From the NCBI RefSeq assembly GCF_901000735.1, contig NC_081544.1, forward strand, positions 25,221,049-25,285,048: a stretch of DNA of 64,000 nt, in the 5' to 3' direction. Both the position numbers and the translations under genes were made by a program. The stretch is from Corylus avellana (lineage: Eukaryota; Streptophyta; Magnoliopsida; Fagales; Betulaceae). Position 1 is the first letter of the stretch. Each line of letters opens with the position of its first letter. This document shows, one piece after another, positions 56,971-64,000 of the stretch. The notes below the pieces were generated by a model. It was given only the letters and a program-made list of their open reading frames with translations. It was not told the origin of the DNA and did not search any database.

Positions 56971-59652
56971 AGGCTGGGCTCACTCTCGATCGGCCCATCT
57001 TTGGAGATCATGAAAGTTTGGTCGCTCAAGAAAGAAGATGTTCATGCCTCAGGAAATTAAATGAAATATGTGTTGTTGTGTTAATGTTATTTGATTGCTT
57101 AATTATGCTGATTAATTAAAAACAAAATAAAAAAACCCTTTGTTCATGACTTGTTCTTTGGAGGTTGGTGGGGGGCTGATGTTCATTAAAGTGCATGAAG
57201 AGAGGGACGGGTTGACTACTAAATTTAATGTAAGTAAAAAAAAAAACATATACGATGAAAGGAGGGAAAAAAACACATACGATGAAAGGAGGGTTGGCCC
57301 ACTGATTACATTTATATGTACGGGTACATACAAACAGATAATTAATAAATTAACCTTGGACGTAGCAAGAGGCTTCGGCAGTTGCCAGTTGCCAGTTGCC
57401 AGTTTGGGCTTAAAGCCAATGGGTGCCAAAGTCAAAGGGTAATTTTTGTACAACTTGACCGGACCAAAGCTAATGCCCACGCATGGGAAAACCTCACGTT
57501 GTTTGAAGGGCCAAGGCCCATGGCGACTGGCGTCCTTTAATAAGTGTCACGTAGTAGTATTTGTCCGCTCTCTGGGGCCGAAGGCCATTTTTAATGCACG
57601 TCCTGTACTTATCTGAACAAAATTCGATGCCAAATTTGAATACCTCCTGAGTCCTGAAGTGTGAACACATATTACTGTCAAAGTCATAGAGGAATTTGTT
57701 ATCTCCTTCTTCTTCTTCCACTAATTTAATTAGCTTTCTCTTCTTTAACCAGTCATCTTATTCCTGCGACTTCAATCTATGTAAGATGAAATCGTAAGCA
57801 CTTTTTCTTGTTTTCTCCAATTTTTTTTAAAGAGAAATCAAAGAACAATAATGCAAACATTTGGATAAAGGGGCATGGCAGAAAACTGGAAACAACATGC
57901 GCCAAGGAATTATAGTATAGTATAGGTCACACCCTACGTCACTACCTGGACAAGACATCAATATCGTGTCAATGATTCGGTCAATGGGGTATCTATCTAG
58001 CTATCTATTAACTCTATTCAAGTTTGAATACATAAGAAAAAAGATGAGTGTGGAATGCCCTAGAACATGATGACTGTACAGGACTGGTGTAATGGCAAAC
58101 GTAATTTAGGGTTTAGCAGAAAAAAAGTAATGGCCTAAAATATAGGGAGATGTTGGTGTTTTCTCGGTCATAGTTGGATATTATTTAAAAATAAATTTAA
58201 AAAAAAAACACAAAACACAAAAGACAAAAATAAAAAAGAAACTCGACCTTATTTATCTCACTTGAATTTTAAAAAATAATATCCACCACTTAGAACACGA
58301 AAAACACATACCATTTCCCTATTTAGGAAAATAGTATGCGTTCTCCGAGAGTTTTTCTGGTCCTAGGTGAATATTATTTTCTAAAAACTGGGTAAAAAAA
58401 ATAAGGGTCATTTTCTTTTTTGCTATTTTAGAAAATAAAATCGACATAGGATTAGGAGAACACTTAGCATTCTCCTTTAAAAAATCACAATTTGAAAACA
58501 TAGAAAAATGTATTTTCAAATAGCAGGAAATTTGTGCTTTTTAAAAACAGATTTTGAAAGCTAAAATACAATATTAAAGGCCAAACTGTGAATTTTGTTA
58601 TAACACTAACTTTTTTTCTTTTTCTTTTTTTTTTTAAATCGTGTTTTCAAATCACACTTTTTGAAATTGTAAACCAAACGAGCAATTACCTGTTTTGTTT
58701 TTGTAAGTAATGTTACATACTACATCTTTGTCTTGCCTCATTTTATTGGGCTAATATAACAATACTCTTAAGTTCTTGTTAAAAACAAAATTCAAAATTT
58801 GATAAGCACCGACGCATCAGTTCAATAAAACGTGAGGATAATATTTAACATTTTTCAATTCCATAACATATTAAAGATTATTAGTGAACCTTTGCATCTA
58901 GGCGTTACATGTCAATGCTTATTGAATCTCAAATCCAAAACCATTTTCGTGTCCAACAAAAAAGCGAAAAAATAATTTTTTTTTATGATAATAAAGAGGA
59001 ACTTCAATTACTTTTCCAAGTTTGATTATCTCCACAATGATGGCTTTTTGACCCTACAACTTTTATATATTATTTTTCATTCCCCTTTGACTGTAGTTTT
59101 CTATTAATTCCATGTAAATATATTATATGACTTAATAGTAAAATGTGACTTTTGAGGAAGGTTAGGTTGTCGTGCAAAGAGTGAAAAGATGTCAATTGTA
59201 ACTTACATTAAACAAAACAAAAGGAAAAGATGTCAATTGTATGGATGCAATGGACAGTTGTGGCATGTTCGCACAAGTGGAAGGTTCCACACGTGTGGTC
59301 TAAATTAGAAATGAATTATGGACAAGGTGTCTCTAGAAACTTCGAATTAGCCCGGAAGAGATCAACCTCTCTGAGGCTGCGGTGGAATAGGCCCTAGTCA
59401 ATTGAAATTCACACGTAAATGTTTACCATAGAAAGAAGGTGAATTTTATTGGTGTGAAGTTTTTGTTTATAAAGAAATATAGGAGAATGTCCCCCAAAAA
59501 AAATATATATATATTATCGATAATTTTGTTCAATTAGTGTGCAACATATACATTACAACAAATTCATCGTCAAGTTAAAACCTAATATCATACTAAGATT
59601 TGCATGCTTATACGTCAACTACACTAAACCAAACCAAAATAAGCTCATATTA
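56971..59652. other. Intergenic DNA with short tandem repeats
   Basis: No gene recognised. Small repeats: ACACATACGATGAAAGGAGG-like units near 57245-57292, and a 7-bp TTGCCAG repeated three times near 57380-57402. A GCCCA/TGGGC-rich stretch lies at 57405-57545. A minus-strand frame at 57494-57721 (MEEEEGDNKFLYDFDSN) is unrecognised. Confidence 0.4.
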
Positions 59653-59860
59653 GAGTTTATTTGAAATTGCGTTTGAAAAATAGAGCTTTTAAGTCAAAAA
59701 GAGTTTTTAAGCAAAAATACATTTTTACAATTTTTAGGCTTTTTAGACCCTTAAAAGCGCTTTTAATTTTTTTACCAAACGAGTATTTTTTTTCTTTAAA
59801 CGGACTTTTTTAGTCTTAAAAGCACTTTTAAGCCCTTCAAACGCAATCCCAAACAGGCCC
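59653..59860. mobile_element. Tourist-like (PIF/Harbinger) MITE
   Basis: 208 bp. The left end GAGTTTATTTGAAATTGCG and the right end, read inward, GGGCCTGTTTGGGATTGCG are followed by GTTTGAA in both arms. TTA flanks at 59650-59652 and 59861-59863. The interior is rich in CTTTTAAG words. Confidence 0.75.
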
Positions 59861-60003
59861 TTAATCTATTTTGTTAAAGTACTTGTATTTTTTTGTGTAC
59901 CCAATATCCACCCATTTGGGCTCTCGGCCCATAACCTCACCTAATATCCTTGATGGGCCAATTGGACCCGTCAATGCCGACTTATTGTCGAAGCTAGGAA
60001 TCA

Positions 60004-60899
60004 TAGGGGTGTGAACCCAGTCCGGTTTCCTGGTTTTTGGCCAAAACCTTGAACCGGAACCGGGGTACCCCAGTTCTCAGTTTTGAGAAACCGGAACCGG
60101 ACCAGCCGGTTTCGGTTTTACCCGGTCCATAACCGGTTTTTTAATAAAATTATTTTTTGGATTTATTTTAGGTATTGGGCCTAAAATAAGCCTTTTTTTT
60201 TTTTTGGTAAGTTGGCTCATTTTAAAAAAAAATCTATTAGTCTTTTTGTCTAAATTAAAGGAGTTTTGTTGTGATTGTTCCAAATAATTATTATAACAAT
60301 AAATACTTTATATATATTCAAACAGTATATTTCATTGTGAGCCTAAAAAATTGTAAGAACCAAACTTTATGCAAAGAAAGGCATCAAATAAGTGACCCAA
60401 TTGACCAAATTTCCAGATGCTTAAGACCCCAACATCAGAAAATGAACAACTACTACAATCAACCCAATAAACCCAACATCAGAATTCCATCAAATCTTGT
60501 TTAGATGTTAATATTATAAACTAAAGTAACAATATATATAAATATTACAACAATAAATATAAACTACCAACAATAAATATATATATGTATATAAATATTA
60601 CAACAATAAATGTAAACTACCAACAATAAATATATATATATATGTATATAAATATTCAAACAATATATTTCTTTGTTTTCTATTTTTCTTACTCTTCAAA
60701 CTGACTGTCTGAAAATTTCAACTTAGCATAATAATATATAAATATAATAATATATAAATATTATTAAATAAAATGAAAATCCGGTTCTTGGTTTCCTGGT
60801 AAAAACCGGGTACCGGAACCGGATTCCCGGTTTCCCAGTTTTCGGTTTCCCAGTTTTCTGGTTTTGGTTCTAGTTTTCCGATAATTTTTGACACCCTTA
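60004..60899. mobile_element. hAT-like non-autonomous element with perfect 8-bp TSD
   Basis: 896 bp. The left end TAGGGGTGTGAA and the right end, read inward, TAAGGGTGTCAA are flanked by AGGAATCA at 59996-60003 and 60900-60907. Subterminal regions on both sides contain CCGGTT/AACCGG words many times. The middle has short AT-rich repeats (AATAAATATAAACTACC units at 60550-60640). No transposase. Confidence 0.88.
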
Positions 60900-60907
60900 A
60901 GGAATCA

Positions 60908-61870
60908 CAACCCTGACACATCATCTAACCGCTTCGATATTCTCAGTAGAGGGTTAGGCAATGGTTGCGACATGTCCAAAGGTGGAACCCAATTTTGGTA
61001 TCCCCATTTGTTCGCACCTCATCGATGAACGACACTTGAAAAACCTAAATGCAAGAAAACGATGCTTTGTATAAAGAAAGAGAGAAGACAATTCAGGTAC
61101 ATTCACATTCTCTCGCTAGACAACTATTTTGCTCTCCATCTCCTTCCCTTTTTCCTACTTTTCTATTTTTAAGAGTTCTCTCAACTAACTTAAGCATTGG
61201 AAGCTTCTGCTGCTAGTACTGTAGTACGCCTGACAATGTCTTCAACCTTACCTTCACCCTTTTCTTGCAAGCACTCTCAGTCTAAAGTTCAAGTTAGATT
61301 AACTAATTCTTCAATTTATTTACATAGAAAAACATAACCTAATGATGATTAATGAAAAATAATATATAAAGGTCATTTCGCCCATTTATCATATGATTTA
61401 ACTTAAAGCTCCAATAGGAGGGATTACATTACAAACTTTTTAAAGTTTGATATACTAAATTGGAGGGTTTTTGAACTTTAGAGGTAGTTGCAAAAGTGGT
61501 AAAAGTTTAGGAAGGAGTTAAGTGAAGATTTTTTTTTTTTTTTTAAAAAAAAAATATATGATTTTATAGACATATAACTTTTATCTGCAGTTATGACTTT
61601 AAAGTTCAGACATAGTATAAAATTAAGTTTAAGTTTTAGACTTGTCTCTCTAAAATTGATGTGACTTTTAAAATTATCATTTGATCAAAATATAATAGTG
61701 ATCTATCACAAATCAAATGGTGATTTTAAAGTCACATCAATTTTGAAGGGACACAAGAGAGACATAAGGACGACTTCTAATAATACTCTTTACATAAACG
61801 TGTTGCACACACGTACATATAGATGGACTTTATGTATCTATATATTTATTTATTTATTTATTTACATAAG
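60908..61870. other. Intergenic DNA
   Basis: No gene or element recognised. A T-run/A-run pair lies at 61529-61554. Confidence 0.35.
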
Positions 61871-61879
61871 TTTAAACTC

Positions 61880-62250
61880 GGGTAAAGTCTACTTAACCCC
61901 ATCAAACTACCACTCCAATGATAATCTACCCCCCCAAACTATCAATTACGATAATTTACTCTCCAAACTACTAAAACAATGACAATGTACCCCCAATTTT
62001 AAAAAAATGACGAAATAACCCTTACTAAAATAAAAACAAAAATACTAAAAATTATTATTTTTTTTTTTCAAAATTTTAAGGGTATTTGTCTTATTGAAAA
62101 TTCTATAGGGGTAATTTCATCATTTTGCTAGTATTGGGGGGTACATTGTCATTGTTTTGGTAATTTGGAGGATAAATTGTTGTAATTGATAGTTTGTGGG
62201 GTAAATTATCATTGAAGTGGCAGTTTAAAAGGATTAAGTGAACTTTACCC
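61880..62250. mobile_element. Mutator-like MITE with perfect 9-bp TSD
   Basis: 371 bp. Terminal inverted repeats of about 115 bp start GGGTAAAGTCTACTTAA and, on the other end read inward, GGGTAAAGTTCACTTAA. Shared inner words include AATGATAAT, AAACTATCAATTAC and AAAACAATGACAATGTACCC. TTTAAACTC flanks both sides (61871-61879 and 62251-62259). Almost the whole element is inverted repeat. Confidence 0.9.
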
Positions 62251-62259
62251 TTTAAACTC

Positions 62260-64000
62260 TAACTCAAAAAATCTTGGTTCCAACCTTGCCTTTAGCAATG
62301 GTGGTGGGCTCCTCGGAAAAACATCCATGCACTCCCACGACTGCTTGAACTTTGTAAGTCATTTATTACTGTATTCCAAACACTTTTTTAAATATAAGTC
62401 ATTTAATAGTCGAGGAACTATTTCTTAAAGGACAAAATTTTTTCACAAACCAGCTTTTAAAAGTGACAATGTGACATATTCTTTGCATGTGAAAAGCATA
62501 TCCTTTTTCAATAGCTTGTACTACTCACATGCTTTTTAATGGCGTGAACAACACATGTCGTTTTTATAACTTGGTTTGTAAATGTTTCATACAAACCAAT
62601 TTTTAAAAAGGAGTAATGCACTAATGCTATACACACTTCCATTCTCATATACCATTGAGTGGCACCCATTCTCGCCATTGAATTTGAGATAAATTATTAT
62701 TAAATTTTGATCTAATAGTAAGAGTAGGAGCCACCTAAAGTGAGTGCCTGTAGCATTATACTTTTAAAAGTGACATATGTTAATTGCATGCGAAAAACAT
62801 ATATATCACGTGCTTTTTTACTAGCTTAAAAGACATATGTTACCTTTAAAGACTGATTTATAAGAATTTCCCACAAATTTTACAAATAATTTGTAAGAAA
62901 TTTGTGTTGTTTGTCAAAACTCCAAACCTTTACATTTATCCCTAATTAAGTAACACTTAGGTGTATTCACACACACGCACAAAAATAATAATAATAATAA
63001 TAATAAAGCACTTAGGTTGGTTATATTAAAATTGCCTAATTCAAGCACTTCTTTTTGGGCTACGATTGGTTTAAAAGGCTCATCATGAACTTAGGCCCAC
63101 AAACCTCGTGCTTTACAGACAATGGTCGGAAATAGGAATGACAGGTTACACAGTGTACTCTATAGTGTATAGTCTTCCCCCCTTTTACAAAATTCAAGGT
63201 AGCCTGCTGTCATTTTCATTTAAATATCCCTACGATACCATGTATGAAACTAAAAACTGTTGCTTTATATGAGAAAAGATATCACTAGACCACAAAAATT
63301 ATTTTGATTACAATTGTGTTTTTGGTGGACTAATACTATATCCAAAATTTTAGTAGGAAGGTTTCAATTCATTTGTGATTAATGATATCGGGTTTTATTA
63401 GATGATCATATGATTTTTTTTTTTTTTTTTAACTGTTCTTCGAGAATAACATCTTACAAACATGATTTGCAGATTTGGTTACATTACACATTGGATATAA
63501 AATCTACCATAAGTTCCACTTTAGATAAACCATTAACGGGGGAATAATTGCCCATGACATAGGAATAATGACACAAGCCCACTACATGATAATAATTATA
63601 ATAACTGCATGTCTAATATTTCTTTGTATAATAGTGGCTCATTGCCAGTCCAGTCGTCAGAAGAATTGCTTCAATATTACATATATACCGAAAATAAAAA
63701 GAGATATGGAATCCTAATAGGTGATCGACTAAGCCTATTCTATGAGTGGTGGCTCCAAATCTTTGTAATTATGCACTAGATACTAGGATTTGGCACTACA
63801 AGGCTGCGAATAATTAGTTAATTTAACTTATTGTCACTAGCATTGCAAAATTGTACACATTTTTTTATTCCGAGGAAAAGGACTTTGTTTGGATGAGTTC
63901 AGAGTTCTTATCAGATAAGCCAAACACTTATCAGTAGTGAATCGTAGGTACATTGAGCCTGGCCATAGTTGTAGCCAAAGGCTTCATCATCTATATGAGA
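62260..64000. other. Intergenic DNA to the window end
   Basis: AT-rich, with an (AAT)n microsatellite at about 62982-63006 and a T-run at 63416-63431. No gene or complete element recognised. Confidence 0.4.

Noticed and set aside
57112..57480. Opposed frames of 100-122 codons
   Set aside because: Low-complexity and repeat-derived (TTGCCAG and GATGAAAGGAGG repeats); no motif in either strand.

Overview
The window is nuclear DNA of a flowering plant, almost certainly a eudicot. It has intron-containing genes of plant-only families, AT-rich intergenic DNA with long A/T runs, L1-type LINEs whose ORF2 ends in an RNase H domain, tRNA-derived SINEs, and hAT, Mutator-like, PIF/Harbinger and CACTA-like DNA elements. 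I cannot name the species. A run of exactly 100 N at 20360-20459 marks a scaffold join.

Genes. The left 14 kb is genic: the last two exons of a WAT1-related (EamA-type) transporter (+, 1-671), a five-exon group IVc bHLH factor of the ILR3/bHLH34/104/115 type (-, 1544-7062) and a complete five-exon gene for the beta subunit of electron transfer flavoprotein (-, 7801-13610). Further right are an intronless ATL-type RING-H2 E3 ligase (-, 32023-33057) and two intronless group IXc ERF factors with an EDLL motif, arranged tail to tail (+ 51535-51978; - 55633-56106). These genes do not form a pathway. The two ERFs look like duplicated paralogues.

Mobile DNA. From 15.4 to 26.6 kb lies a decayed full-length L1 LINE that appears twice around the N gap. 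The duplicated block also carries 221 bp of non-LINE flank and the 5' target-site duplication, and the two copies differ only by a 4-bp CCCA. The simplest reading is one LINE at the ends of two overlapping contigs that were not merged, so about 5.2 kb of the window is a false duplication. Other elements are a 5'-truncated LINE (28076-29325), a LINE tail (38812-39251), a Ty3/gypsy-like LTR element remnant (36070-38811), two hAT-like elements with 8-bp TSDs (40712-41432, 60004-60899), three Mutator-like elements with long TIRs (41482-42186, 48116-49316, 61880-62250), Harbinger/Tourist-like elements (8692-11646, 31497-31761, 59653-59860), a CACTA-like end (to 47415) and three SINEs.

I found no new multi-gene system. 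The items most worth following are the assembly artefact, a GC-AG intron and a plastid tRNA-like fragment in the bHLH gene, element insertions that can be dated against empty paralogous copies inside the window, two perfect 14-bp palindromes inside a Mutator-like element, and a duplicated promoter-like block near 44-45 kb.
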